Counted from the first letter of the stretch, positions 42,094-51,462 are shown. The stretch is 64,000 nucleotides of DNA from Membranihabitans maritimus (GCF_021729145.1 NZ_JAJSLW010000004.1:248001-312000), one strand, 5' to 3'. Notes: generated by a model from the sequence alone, not told the origin. Translations and numbers: made by a program.

Positions 42094-42510
42094 ATGAATC
42101 CTTCGGTACCAAAAATCAGTACGTTTGAAGTCGGAGAAGAAAACACAGGTTTTGCGCAGTTTTTTTCAGGAAAATCCTGGCTTGCCCCCTTAACCAACAA
42201 CAAGGACCTGAACGTCCCCATGTTCAATGTCACCTTTGAACCAGGTTGCCGCAACAACTGGCACAGCCATTCGGGTGGACAAATCCTCATTGCAGTAGGT
42301 GGGGTGGGATATTACCAGGAAAGAGGCAAAAAAGCTGTATGTATGAAACCAGGCGATGTAGTAGAAATTGCAGCCGGGAAAGAACATTGGCATGGAGCTG
42401 TCCCGGACAGTTGGTTTTCGCACATCGCTATACAATGCAATCCGCAGACAAATACAAACACCTGGTTAGAGCCAGTCAGTAATCATGATTATACAGAAGC
42501 CTTACAATAA
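42094..42510 (+). CDS. Cupin domain protein
   Basis: A 138-residue single-domain cupin. The ATG at 42094 is preferred over an upstream TTG at 42052. Motif 1 is the metal-binding NNWHSHSGGQ with the downstream glutamate position, and motif 2 is PGDVVEIAAGKEHWHGA. It probably binds Fe, Mn or Zn. This type is usually found next to carboxymuconolactone decarboxylase genes, as is the case here with a 3-bp gap. Activity unknown. Confidence 0.88.
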   Translation: MNPSVPKISTFEVGEENTGFAQFFSGKSWLAPLTNNKDLNVPMFNVTFEPGCRNNWHSHSGGQILIAVGGVGYYQERGKKAVCMKPGDVVEIAAGKEHWHGAVPDSWFSHIAIQCNPQTNTNTWLEPVSNHDYTEALQ

Positions 42511-42513
42511 ATA

Positions 42514-43233
42514 ATGATTATGAAATTCCACTCTTTACTATGGACATTCTTTTTACCTATAACGCTAAGTATTAATACCATGAATGGGCAAACAATCAAA
42601 ACAATAGGTCCAAAGGACCAGGGGATTATATTGATTTCCGCACTAACGGCTACAGGTGATTTGGATAACCTGAAGCTACAATTAAACACGGCGCTGGATT
42701 CAGGACTTACCATAAATGAAATCAAGGAAGCAATGGTTCAACTGTATGCCTATTGTGGCTTCCCAAGAAGTTTGAATGGCATCAATATATTCCGCAAAGT
42801 ATTGGATGAAAGACATGCTAAAGGAAAGAAAGACAATTTGGGAAAAGAAATTGAAGTCGAAAACAAAACGGTTGACAAATATGAACAAGGTAGGAATGTC
42901 CTGGAGTATTTAACCCAAACACCCCAATCTAAACCAGCCCCGGGATTTGGGGAATTTGCTCCGCGTATTGATGTTTTTCTGAAAGAACATTTATTTGCAG
43001 ACATTTTCAACAGTGATGTTCTTAGCTTCCAGCAACGTGAATTAGTTACGATTGCCGCTTTGGCAAGTATGAACGGAGTGGCTCCTCAATTACAGGCACA
43101 TATCGGAATGGGAATGAACACCGGTATTACGATACATCAAATACAGGAAACTTTTGACTTGATAGAAAAACATATCGGAAAAGATCAAGCAGAGACCTCG
43201 AGAGAAGTTTTGTCACAAACTGTAAGAAACTAA
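42514..43233 (+). CDS. Carboxymuconolactone decarboxylase family protein, two-domain, exported
   Basis: A 239-residue protein with a likely signal peptide (ending near NTMNGQ) and two CMD/AhpD-like helical domains: about 35-105 (GLTINEIKEAMVQLYAYCGFPR) and 140-235 (LSFQQRELVTIAALASMNGVAPQLQAHIGMGMNTG). The first keeps one Cys of the AhpD CxxC region, the second has none, so classic peroxidase chemistry is doubtful. Proteins of this double form are common in runs with cupins and alpha/beta hydrolases. Probably periplasmic. Confidence 0.85.
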   Translation: MIMKFHSLLWTFFLPITLSINTMNGQTIKTIGPKDQGIILISALTATGDLDNLKLQLNTALDSGLTINEIKEAMVQLYAYCGFPRSLNGINIFRKVLDERHAKGKKDNLGKEIEVENKTVDKYEQGRNVLEYLTQTPQSKPAPGFGEFAPRIDVFLKEHLFADIFNSDVLSFQQRELVTIAALASMNGVAPQLQAHIGMGMNTGITIHQIQETFDLIEKHIGKDQAETSREVLSQTVRN

Positions 43234-43302
43234 TAACCAATTAAAACCTCTAGTAAAAGATATTTTAATATGGTCTTAATTGGATTTTTAAATTAACAAA
43301 AA

Positions 43303-43695
43303 ATGATTTCAGAATATACAAATTTTACGTCGGATGAATTGCAACACATCGACGAAGCTGACGATTTGAAAATTGCACCTTTCCGAGCCGATGGAAAGAC
43401 CTATGGCACGCCGACCTGGATCTGGGAAGTGATTGTTGATGGCGATTTATACGTTCGTGCCTTTCACGGTAAAAACGGACGTTGGTATCGATCGGCCATT
43501 CAACAGAAAGCCGGTTGCATATATGCGGCAGGGATGGTAAAAGACGTAATCTTTGAGCCTGTGGAGTACAATGAAGATCTCCTGACAAGAATTGATGAAG
43601 CTTATAAAACCAAATACAGGAATAGTCCTTATTTGAACCCAATGGTAAGCAATCGTGCCAAAGAAGCTACAGTGAAAATTAATCCGAAAATTTAA
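43303..43695 (+). CDS. DUF2255 family protein
   Basis: A 130-residue protein with the DUF2255 pattern: a short helix, then LKIAPFRADGKTYGTPTWIWEVIVDGDLYVRAFHGKNGRWYR split over strands of a split beta-barrel, followed by a VIFEPV strand. The fold resembles flavin-reductase-like or pyridoxamine-oxidase-like barrels and may bind a flavin or F420-type ligand. It lies between the CMD gene and the hydrolase gene on the same strand. Confidence 0.82.
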   Translation: MISEYTNFTSDELQHIDEADDLKIAPFRADGKTYGTPTWIWEVIVDGDLYVRAFHGKNGRWYRSAIQQKAGCIYAAGMVKDVIFEPVEYNEDLLTRIDEAYKTKYRNSPYLNPMVSNRAKEATVKINPKI

Positions 43696-43700
43696 ACAAC

Positions 43701-44792
43701 ATGCATAAAAAAATAACAAGATCGAAAAAGATGATAATTCTCATGGTGGCCCTAATAATGGCAGGACTGTCACAGGGTCAAAATAACATTACAAATCAGC
43801 AAAATCTAAGTAATATGGATAATCCTAAACAAGCGGGACAATACACATTCGAGTTGAATGATGAGGTATCCCGCAAAAAAGTAACCTTCAAAAACCGATA
43901 CGGAATTGAACTTACCGGCGATTTATACCTTCCGAAAAAGGGAGGTACCAACCTTCCGGGATTAGCGATTAGTGGTCCTTTCGGAGCGGTAAAAGAGCAG
44001 GCCTCCGGTTTATACGCCAACGAAATGGCCAAACGCGGGTTTGCTGTACTAGCATTTGATCCTTCTTATACAGGAGAAAGTGGAGGTCAGCCAAGGAATA
44101 TAGCTTCCCCTGATATCAACACAGAAGATTTCAGCGCCGCTATAGATTTTCTAGGATTACAGGATTATATTGACCGAAAAAAATTGGGCATCATCGGTAT
44201 TTGCGGCTTTGGAGGTTTTGCCTTGAACGCCGTAGCTGTTGACAAACGTGTAAAAGCCGTTGCCACGACCAGTATGTACGATATGTCACGCGTAAATGCA
44301 AAAGGTTATTTTGATTCCACGACACCTGAACAACGGACCGAATTACTTGAGCAAATGAGTCAACAACGCTGGGAAGATGCTCAAAACGGAACTCCAAAGC
44401 AAGCTCCGCAGGGTTTGCCCAGCGAAATAAAAGGTGATGAACCACCATTCGTCCAGGAATACTTTGATTACTACAAAACAGATAGGGGATTTCACGAGCG
44501 CTCCATCAACTCAAATGGTTCCTGGACAGTCACTACGCCTGTCTCTTTGATGAACATGCCGATTTTGACCTATATCAAAGAGATATCTCCAAGACCCATG
44601 TTACTCATTGCCGGGGAAAATGCTCACTCTCGTTACTTCAGTGAAGATGCTTACAAGGCAGCATCAGAACCCAAAGAGCTAATGATAATTCCCGGTGGGG
44701 TGCACACCGATTTATATGACCAATTGGATATGATTCCGTTTGATAAACTGGAAAATTTTTTCAATGAGCATTTAAAGGTCAACGCAGGCTAA
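43701..44792 (+). CDS. Alpha/beta hydrolase with Cys nucleophile, exported
   Basis: A 363-residue alpha/beta-hydrolase-fold protein with an N-terminal signal peptide (hydrophobic 11-23, cleavage near SQGQ). The nucleophile elbow reads GICGFGG, so C168 replaces the usual Ser, as in dienelactone-hydrolase-like and YcjY-like groups. The acid may lie in the ENAHSRYFSED region, and the His in GGVHTDLYD. Last gene of the run from 41005. A decayed second copy of the same gene lies about 1 kb downstream. Substrate unknown; the run as a whole looks like an inducible small-molecule detoxification set. Confidence 0.85.
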   Translation: MHKKITRSKKMIILMVALIMAGLSQGQNNITNQQNLSNMDNPKQAGQYTFELNDEVSRKKVTFKNRYGIELTGDLYLPKKGGTNLPGLAISGPFGAVKEQASGLYANEMAKRGFAVLAFDPSYTGESGGQPRNIASPDINTEDFSAAIDFLGLQDYIDRKKLGIIGICGFGGFALNAVAVDKRVKAVATTSMYDMSRVNAKGYFDSTTPEQRTELLEQMSQQRWEDAQNGTPKQAPQGLPSEIKGDEPPFVQEYFDYYKTDRGFHERSINSNGSWTVTTPVSLMNMPILTYIKEISPRPMLLIAGENAHSRYFSEDAYKAASEPKELMIIPGGVHTDLYDQLDMIPFDKLENFFNEHLKVNAG

Positions 44793-45499
44793 AGATTAAT
44801 GGGCTCCTTGACCACATTGTTGCTGGCAGTTGGCATTATCGAAATTAGATAATTGAAAACTTCATGTTGGCTGAATTTTATTATCAGAACAAATGGATAT
44901 TTTGGATTCAGACAACCAGAAAATCGCAAAATCACACTGCGAAGGGTTCAAATATGGTGGATTATCATGTACCCATATTGAGAAGAGAATCGCTGTTTTA
45001 AAGGATCAAAGAATTTTTAAAACAATATATACTACACAAGTTAGAGGAGAGGGAATGCGTAAATTCAACCTTCCCTCTCCTTTCTTTTTCCAATAAAAGC
45101 ATACAGAGTCGCCCCCATTTCACCCATATGAATATGCTTCAATGGCTTGAGGAATTCCGAAAAACCCTATGGACAATGCGGGGTTAAGTTCATTCAGTGA
45201 TCATCCTCCAGATATGAGGATATAATCATTCTTCAAGTCCAGGGTATTAGGTAATTATTTCTCAGGGTTTCTATACTTTTTCCAATCAAGATCCATTGAA
45301 CGCATTTATTACAAGGCTACACTCATTACTCCATTCCATAAATAGTGCTCCGGTGTTAAAAAAACCAAACCCATAGCCTCCAATTTTATGCCAAATTACC
45401 GACTCCCCTAAAACATTGAAAACAAGTATCTTGGGATTACTTGTATTAGCCCAGAATAAGTAAAAAGGTAAATTGCCGCATAGACATTATTGATTTATT
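44793..45499. other. Long gene-free stretch with possible sorting-domain remnant
   Basis: About 700 bp without an intact gene. On the minus strand between about 45480 and 45290 the frame reads FWANTSNPKILVFNVLGESV and continues WHKIGGYGFGFFNTG. This faintly recalls type IX secretion C-terminal domains (xxVFNVLGExV). It lacks a start and is probably a relic. The small open frame at 44893-45096 runs into a terminator and is not convincing. Confidence 0.35.
45044..45089 (+). terminator. Rho-independent terminator
   Basis: 10-bp stem (GGAGAGGGAA at 45046-45055 with TTCCCTCTCC at 45071-45080) followed by TTTCTTTTT. Likely the end of the transcript from 41005. Confidence 0.75.
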
Positions 45500-45975
45500 G
45501 AAGTATAGATCCATTCCTTGTATCCTTTCCCTTTGGTAGAACTATTTTTCACATCCTTAATTAAGCCTTATTTTCTCTGCTTAAAGACAAAATACCGAAA
45601 TTAATTAGGACCACTATGGATTTATGATTTTGGGTAAAATTCTTTTAATGTTGAAATGATGTACAAATGTGTAAAAGACATTGAAGCTTTCACCAATTAC
45701 GATCTGTCTTTCGCAAATAAAAAAGTTTATTAGATTCCACGCCACTGAGCGATGGGATTATGCCTGAACAATAAAGTCAACAACATTGAGTAGATACCAA
45801 AAACATATCTCTAAAACAGCTCTCCTGCGATTGACTATCGAAATAAAAATGTTGAACAAATGTTCGTAAGAGAATATTTAGTTATCTATAAATCAGTAAT
45901 AATCCACTGTCCCTCCATCTATACAAATGGACCTTACACTGCAGACGACATTTTATGATTCCTTTGAAATAATCA
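45500..45975 (+). pseudogene. Decayed second copy of the alpha/beta hydrolase gene
   Basis: Aligns by eye to the intact gene at 43701-44792, from about its residue 120 to 275. Matching blocks include GTGTAAAAG (45669), GATTCCACG (45734), AGTCAACAAC (45774) and GAAATAAAA (45840). There are many substitutions, in-frame stops (TAG at 45731, TAA) and small indels. The translated trace VKDIEAFTNYDLSFANKKVY corresponds to VKAVATTSMYDMSRVNAKGY. Boundaries are approximate. A duplicated hydrolase gene has been lost here. Confidence 0.7.
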
Positions 45976-46041
45976 ATTTATAGTCCATTCTGAATCCCTG
46001 TAAACACTTAGATTTTAACTTCCAATTTGTTTATCCTTGAC

Positions 46042-46072
46042 TTGGTAAATTGAGGTTTAATCAGTACGTTTG
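46042..46072 (+). promoter_or_regulatory. Promoter of the TonB receptor operon
   Basis: TTG at 46042-46044 and TACGTTTG at 46065-46072 with a 20-bp spacer, matching the TTG-N(17-23)-TAnnTTTG Bacteroidota promoter, 31 bp before the ATG. Confidence 0.65.
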
Positions 46073-46081
46073 CCCTTCAGT

Positions 46082-46101
46082 AATTAAGATTAAGTCTAAT
46101 T
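46082..46101. promoter_or_regulatory. Candidate operator dyad before the TonB receptor gene
   Basis: AATTA and TAATT arms around AGATTAAGTC, immediately downstream of the -7 box and 2 bp before the ATG. A position where an iron-responsive (Fur or DtxR type) repressor could block transcription. The identity of the regulator is a guess. Confidence 0.35.
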
Positions 46102-46103
46102 AA

Positions 46104-48509
46104 ATGAAAATTTTCAGATTTTCCCATATAGTGTGTATTGTCTTATGTATGTTCAAAATGGTTAATGGACAAGTGGTTGATGTAAAAGGAATGGTGCTGG
46201 ATCAGGACTCCAACTCTTTAATTGGAATAACGGTAATATTGGAAGGGACATCAACAGGTAATGCGACAGATGAAAATGGATATTTTCAATTTAAAACAGG
46301 ACCGGGAAATTATAATTTGGTTGTTTCAGGGATAGGATTTGTGACGCATACACAACCAATAAATGTTGTTGTAGGATCAGAAATATTTCTTGAGATTATA
46401 CTCAAAGATGATCAAGTAAACCTGGAGGGATTGACAGTTGTAGGAAAGTCAGAGTCTCAAAAACTACGAGAAACTGGATATTCTGTAAATGCTATTGAAA
46501 CCAAAAGTTTACAAAATCAGGAAGTTAATATCAACCAGCTTGCTTCCAGGACTGCTGGAATACGAGTGCGGGAATCCGGGGGTCTGGGTTCTTCCTTTCA
46601 TTACTCATTAGATGGGATGTCGGGAAGATCTGTGCGTTTTTTTATCGATGGGGTACCATTGGATAGATTTGGAGGAGGATATTCAATTAATAATTTCCCT
46701 GTAAATCTAGTTGAGCGTGTAGAAATTTTTAAAGGTGTCGTACCGCCCAAATTTGGTAGCGATGCCCTGGGTGGTGTAATTAATCTTGTCACTAAAAATA
46801 AAAGTCATAAATATATTGATGCGTCTTATAGTATTGGTTCTTTTAATACGCATCGTGCTGCTCTTAGTACACGCTGGACGTCTGAAGACAATGAATTTTA
46901 TGTCGATTTGCAAAGCTTTTTCAATTATTCCGATAATGACTATGAAGTGTGGGGACAAGGGGTAGAAGTGGCTGATCCACAAACGGGGAGAGCGCGAAAT
47001 ATACGAACCAAACGATTTCACGATCAGTACCGGTCGGCCTCAGGTAAACTTGGAATTGGTTTTATTAATAAACCATGGGCTGATCAATTGAATTTTACTT
47101 TCGTTATGGCTGGAAATAATAATGAGATTCAACATGGTGCAACAATGGCGCATGTTTATGGAGAGGCTATGCGAGAAGATCGATCTTATTCTCCATCTTT
47201 ATTTTACAATAAGGAGAAAATTTTTGATACTAAATTAAATTTAAGTATTCATAGTTCGGTGAGTTTTCAAAATAGTATGGTTATTGATACATCATCAAGG
47301 GCATACAATTGGTTGGGAGAAATAGTGGATGAACAACCCACTAATAGTGAATTGGGGAGAGGACGAAATGGTAAATCACTTTTGAATTTGAACAATAAAA
47401 ATTGGTTTCAACAAGCCAACCTGAGCTATCCAATTGGTAAAAACCAGGTAATCAATGCAATCTATACATTTGACCATACCATAAGAGATGGCTCTGATCC
47501 ACTTCTATCCAATAGAACAGCTTCTTTTGTGAAGCCCCAACACCTCAGAAAACAGGTAAGCAGCCTATCCTATGAGTTGTCTTTGTTTGACAGCAAATTA
47601 CAAAATTCTTTTTGGGTAAAGAACTATAATTATTCCGTAGAGACGGTAGATGAAAGATATATAACAGACTCCTTAGGTTATAGACCAGAAACGTATCCTG
47701 TTGAAAGTACTATAAATAATATAGGTTACGGGTACGCCTTAAAATGGAATGTCAATGACCACAATATCTTTAAATTTTCCATGGAAAGATCTTATAGATT
47801 GCCTGATGCAAATGAAGTATTAGGAGATGGTTTATTGACTCGGCCTAGCCCAAACCTTAAACCTGAAAAAAGTTTAAACTTTAATATTGGTTGGTTGCTC
47901 AATCATCTGCCTACTGGTCAAAAAAGTACTATTTCTTTGGAGCCTTCTGTCTTTTTTAGAAACATGGGAAATAAGATTCAATATGCTGTAAGTGGTAATC
48001 TAGGTGGTGGATCTCATGCCAATATAAGCAAGGTAAGAGGTTGGGGAGGATCCTTAGATTTCACTTACGATTACAATGATTTTCTTCGTTTGAAAGGAAA
48101 TGCAACCTATCAACAGTTGAAGGATTGGAATGAGTATTCCGGAGCAAGTAAAAATCTGACCTACAAGGATTTACTTCCTAATACACCTTGTTTTATGTCG
48201 AATGGGGGAGTGTATTTGAATAAAAATAATTTGTTATTAGATGACAGTCGATTTACGTTTTATTGGGATGTTCAATACGTCCATGAGTTTTATCTCAGGT
48301 GGCCAAGCTTAGGAAATCAGAATAAAGCCAATATCCCCACTCAACTGACTCATAGTACAGGCGTATCCTATAGCCTGAACTCAGGAATATATAATTTTAG
48401 CTTTGGTTGTCAAAATGTATTTGACAGACAAGTATATGACAACTATTTACTACAAAAGCCAGGAAGATCTTTTTATTTAAAATTCAGATATTTTATTCAA
48501 CAAATTTAA
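46104..48509 (+). CDS. TonB-dependent outer membrane receptor, XusA-like
   Basis: An 801-residue TonB-dependent transporter. A signal peptide ends near VNGQ. Residues about 23-110 are a carboxypeptidase-regulatory-like beta-sandwich (VKGMVLDQDSNSLIGITVILEGTSTG). The plug domain is about 110-240 (GIRVRESGGLGSSFHYSLDG, FFIDGVPLD, VERVEIFKG, DALGGVINLVTK), and the 22-strand barrel ends in FYLKFRYFIQQI. It is followed by a DUF4374 lipoprotein and a PepSY protein, the gene order of the Bacteroides xenosiderophore operon xusABC. The likely substrate is therefore a ferric siderophore. Confidence 0.9.
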   Translation: MKIFRFSHIVCIVLCMFKMVNGQVVDVKGMVLDQDSNSLIGITVILEGTSTGNATDENGYFQFKTGPGNYNLVVSGIGFVTHTQPINVVVGSEIFLEIILKDDQVNLEGLTVVGKSESQKLRETGYSVNAIETKSLQNQEVNINQLASRTAGIRVRESGGLGSSFHYSLDGMSGRSVRFFIDGVPLDRFGGGYSINNFPVNLVERVEIFKGVVPPKFGSDALGGVINLVTKNKSHKYIDASYSIGSFNTHRAALSTRWTSEDNEFYVDLQSFFNYSDNDYEVWGQGVEVADPQTGRARNIRTKRFHDQYRSASGKLGIGFINKPWADQLNFTFVMAGNNNEIQHGATMAHVYGEAMREDRSYSPSLFYNKEKIFDTKLNLSIHSSVSFQNSMVIDTSSRAYNWLGEIVDEQPTNSELGRGRNGKSLLNLNNKNWFQQANLSYPIGKNQVINAIYTFDHTIRDGSDPLLSNRTASFVKPQHLRKQVSSLSYELSLFDSKLQNSFWVKNYNYSVETVDERYITDSLGYRPETYPVESTINNIGYGYALKWNVNDHNIFKFSMERSYRLPDANEVLGDGLLTRPSPNLKPEKSLNFNIGWLLNHLPTGQKSTISLEPSVFFRNMGNKIQYAVSGNLGGGSHANISKVRGWGGSLDFTYDYNDFLRLKGNATYQQLKDWNEYSGASKNLTYKDLLPNTPCFMSNGGVYLNKNNLLLDDSRFTFYWDVQYVHEFYLRWPSLGNQNKANIPTQLTHSTGVSYSLNSGIYNFSFGCQNVFDRQVYDNYLLQKPGRSFYLKFRYFIQQI

Positions 48510-48517
48510 TTGTGATT

Positions 48518-49759
48518 ATGAATAGTACAGCTAATGTGTATAATTTATTTTTTATAGTATGTTTTGCTTTAATGTTTTCCTGTAGTAAGGATGAATCAAT
48601 TGATGACCCTACAACATCAGAAGAAGAAGCTGAGTATTATTCACTGGGGGTCCAAATCCCGGATGGTGCAAGCTATTCCCTTTCAACAGATGATCTAATG
48701 ACAGGAAACATAAGCCCTGTAGGGAATGGTGTAGAGATTCCTGGAAATGAATTTATTCAATCAGGAAACTACTTTTATTTCTTTAGTCGTGGAGAGAAAA
48801 AGTTTTTTCAATATGAAATGCACGCTGATGGATCTGTTACTGAAACAGCATCTCTTTTAGTTTCAGAATATATTACGGACAGAGCTTATTCAAGAAACCT
48901 AATTGATGAGAATACCATTTTGGTTATGGACCCTATCCAATGGGGAGAGCCGGAAATAAAATGGGTTACCATCAAAATACCCGAATTTGAGGTTTCCAAC
49001 AGCGGTGTATATAGTATTCCAACTATTGCAAAAGATAATGGGGAAAACTGGAAAGCCAATTTAGGTACTGCAGTTGTCCATGGAAACAAATTAGTCATGC
49101 CTACGGTGTATTACGATTTTGATGGGAATTACGCTCCGGGCACAAGATCGGTTGTATTGGATTATCCCTCTATGGATAACGAGACTTTAATAGAATCTGA
49201 CATTTCCACAGGTGAAAACGCATATATCAACAACTTATTAGCTCACACAGATAATGGAGACTTATACATCGGCTATTTGAGAGGTTTCTATGGAACGCCA
49301 ACTGATGACGACGTGAATGGATATATTTTGCGTATCAATGCAGGTGAGACGGATTTTGATGATTCATATTTCTTCGATTTGTCAGCTGAAACGGGAGAAC
49401 CTACCCAAGTTATGCAATTAGATGCTCTTGAGGGGAATTGGGCCATGGGTATGTTATTCAATCCAAACGATATAGGTGAATATTCCAATCTGGACAATGA
49501 CCACTATTACTATGCTAAAGTAGATTTGGCTAACCAAAGTATTACCAGATACAATATGCCAAAAGCAGATATCCGATTGTCCAGAAAACCACTGATTAGT
49601 GAGGGAAATTTTATTGCATTTCACAAAAGTGCAGCAAACAATACGACTAATGTACTCCTCATCGACTATAATGGTAATGCCGATGATTATACCATTGGAA
49701 AAACAATTGACGGAGATGGTGTCACAGGATATTCTGTAGTCAAACACCCAACCGAATAG
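48518..49759 (+). CDS. DUF4374-type surface lipoprotein, XusB-like
   Basis: A 413-residue lipoprotein (start at the ATG at 48518; a GTG two codons upstream is possible). The signal ends in FALMFSC, and the following SKDESIDDP is acidic, like the export signal that carries Bacteroidota lipoproteins to the cell surface. The mature protein is a repeated beta pattern expected for a propeller, with YFYFFSRGEKKFFQYEMHADG and TAVVHGNKLVMPTVYYD blocks typical of DUF4374. In Bacteroides thetaiotaomicron XusB of this family binds siderophores. Starts 8 bp after the receptor stop. Confidence 0.82.
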   Translation: MNSTANVYNLFFIVCFALMFSCSKDESIDDPTTSEEEAEYYSLGVQIPDGASYSLSTDDLMTGNISPVGNGVEIPGNEFIQSGNYFYFFSRGEKKFFQYEMHADGSVTETASLLVSEYITDRAYSRNLIDENTILVMDPIQWGEPEIKWVTIKIPEFEVSNSGVYSIPTIAKDNGENWKANLGTAVVHGNKLVMPTVYYDFDGNYAPGTRSVVLDYPSMDNETLIESDISTGENAYINNLLAHTDNGDLYIGYLRGFYGTPTDDDVNGYILRINAGETDFDDSYFFDLSAETGEPTQVMQLDALEGNWAMGMLFNPNDIGEYSNLDNDHYYYAKVDLANQSITRYNMPKADIRLSRKPLISEGNFIAFHKSAANNTTNVLLIDYNGNADDYTIGKTIDGDGVTGYSVVKHPTE

Positions 49760-49773
49760 TTACCGCGACTTTT

Positions 49774-50946
49774 ATGCGTGTTAAAAAGCTAATCGGGAAA
49801 ATACACCTCTGGCTCGGATTAACATCCGGGCTGGTGGTCTTTATTGTAAGCATAACAGGCTGCCTGTACGTTTTTCAGGAAGAGGTCTGTTTACTGCTTG
49901 AATCAGGGGTCTTTCGAAAAATAGAACCCCAAAAAGAAGAGTTTATTTCCCCTTTAACCCTTCAGAGAAAGGTGGAAAATGCATTTGACAGGGAAGTCAC
50001 ATACATGAATGCTTCGGTATATCCTTCGGGCGATAGAGCCTCTATCGTCTGGCTTCGTGACTCAACGAGGAATTACAGGGCTTATATTGTCAATCCTTAC
50101 ACCGGAAACATTATAGACACCTTTTCCTATCGAAAAACTTTTTGGTCGATCGTTTTATCATTACATACTTCCTTACTTATTCCTAAAATCGGACATCACA
50201 TTGTATCTATTAGTACTCTGATCTTTGTTGCTTTAATGTTTAGCGGGATATATCTTTGGTTTCCAAAAAGCAAAAGGGGATTCAGACAGCGTTTTAAGGT
50301 AAAATGGACTGCATCTCCCAAACGGCTCAATTATGATCTGCACAATGTATTTGGATTCTACATGACCTGGATCGCCATTTTTATAGCCATTTCAGGATTA
50401 GTCTGGTCCTATGAATGGGTGGATAAGAGTATTTACTGGCTTGCCACGGGCGGAGAAGTGCCGGAAGAACCTTTGAAAACAACTTTTTCCCTTCCTGATT
50501 CTCACATCCCTAAACAAAAACCAGATGTTGATCAAACACTTTTAAGTTTGGTATATAACAGTCCGGCTCTAATGTCATACTACATTGAGTATCCCTATGA
50601 TTCTACTTCAAATTATTCGCTCACACTGAATAATGCCAAAGGAAAAATTTACAATAAACACAATACATACCAGATAAGTCAATATACTGGTGAGGTGTTG
50701 GATTCAAACCTGTGGAAAGAAAAAAATACGGGTGAAAAACTCCAGGAGGCCAATTATAACATACATGTTGGGGCTATTTTGGGTTTACCCGGTAAAATTA
50801 TCGCTTTCTTTGCCAGTCTGATCGCCGCCAGTCTACCAATTACCGGTTTAAAAATATGGTTAGGGAGAAAAAAGCGCCATGGAAGAAGATCGGGAAGGTA
50901 CCCAATTCGAAAAAACAAAAAGGAATTACAACCAACAACTACATAA
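49774..50946 (+). CDS. PepSY-associated TM helix protein, XusC-like
   Basis: A 390-residue inner-membrane protein with four helices: 12-34 (LTSGLVVFIVSITGCLYVF), about 125-160, about 190-215 (NVFGFYMTWIAIFIAISGLVWSYEW split) and 335-360. Conserved histidines (HLWLG, SLHTSLLIPKIGHHIV, LHNVFG, NIHVGAILG) probably bind heme. PepSY proteins of this type are ferric reductases that release iron from siderophores in the periplasm. Last gene of the receptor operon, 14 bp after the lipoprotein gene. The C-terminus is very basic. Confidence 0.87.
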   Translation: MRVKKLIGKIHLWLGLTSGLVVFIVSITGCLYVFQEEVCLLLESGVFRKIEPQKEEFISPLTLQRKVENAFDREVTYMNASVYPSGDRASIVWLRDSTRNYRAYIVNPYTGNIIDTFSYRKTFWSIVLSLHTSLLIPKIGHHIVSISTLIFVALMFSGIYLWFPKSKRGFRQRFKVKWTASPKRLNYDLHNVFGFYMTWIAIFIAISGLVWSYEWVDKSIYWLATGGEVPEEPLKTTFSLPDSHIPKQKPDVDQTLLSLVYNSPALMSYYIEYPYDSTSNYSLTLNNAKGKIYNKHNTYQISQYTGEVLDSNLWKEKNTGEKLQEANYNIHVGAILGLPGKIIAFFASLIAASLPITGLKIWLGRKKRHGRRSGRYPIRKNKKELQPTTT

Positions 50947-51425
50947 CTCCCTGATCTTTTGGTATCGTGGAAGTGACTTGAACGCCCTATCTCCTGTACG
51001 GGCGCTATTTGCCGTTGAATACTATCATCCACATATCTTTTTTCTATCCTTTTAAGATTTACTATCATCTTTCCACTAAGTATCATAGAGCACTCAGAAT
51101 TCTCCCGTATTAGAAATTGACAGTCCATATCTATCAACTTTAACCCTCTCCTATTTTAATCTGTAAATACTATCCCTTCCATCGTCTTTGTATTCCTTAC
51201 TACTTTATTGCCTCTTTGCTTGTTTCAATTGTCATTGGATACACAACACCCGGGGATACTAGATATCATGTAAACCGTTTACCCCAGCGCTATTATGATG
51301 GATAAATCGTTGACCTATATCCTGCAATACCCCTTTATACAATATGACCTTTAAGACTATATAGGACATAATAAAAATGCACACTGGTAATATTATAGAA
51401 GGTCAATTTCAGGGAGAATTCATAA
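50947..51425. other. Gene-free stretch after the receptor operon
   Basis: About 480 bp without recognised genes. The minus-strand open frame overlapping it is a shadow of the PepSY gene. No terminator with a clear T run was found for the operon. Confidence 0.45.
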
Positions 51426-51462
51426 AGAAAAAGGAGCTATGAAAACAATCATAACTCCTTCA
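51426..51462 (-). terminator. Terminator of the second CAU tRNA gene
   Basis: 12-bp stem with one mismatch (51431-51442 with 51449-51460) and a T run on the minus strand, just after the tRNA. Its AAGGAGTTATGA...TCATAGCTCCTT sequence resembles the terminators at 28765 and 14193. Confidence 0.75.

Noticed and set aside
44893-45096. 67-codon open frame after the hydrolase gene
   Set aside because: Its last codons are the stem of a terminator, there is no ribosome or promoter context, and no recognisable motif.
50754-51137. 127-codon minus-strand frame over the end of the PepSY gene
   Set aside because: Mostly the antisense of a clearly coding C-terminus. No independent support.
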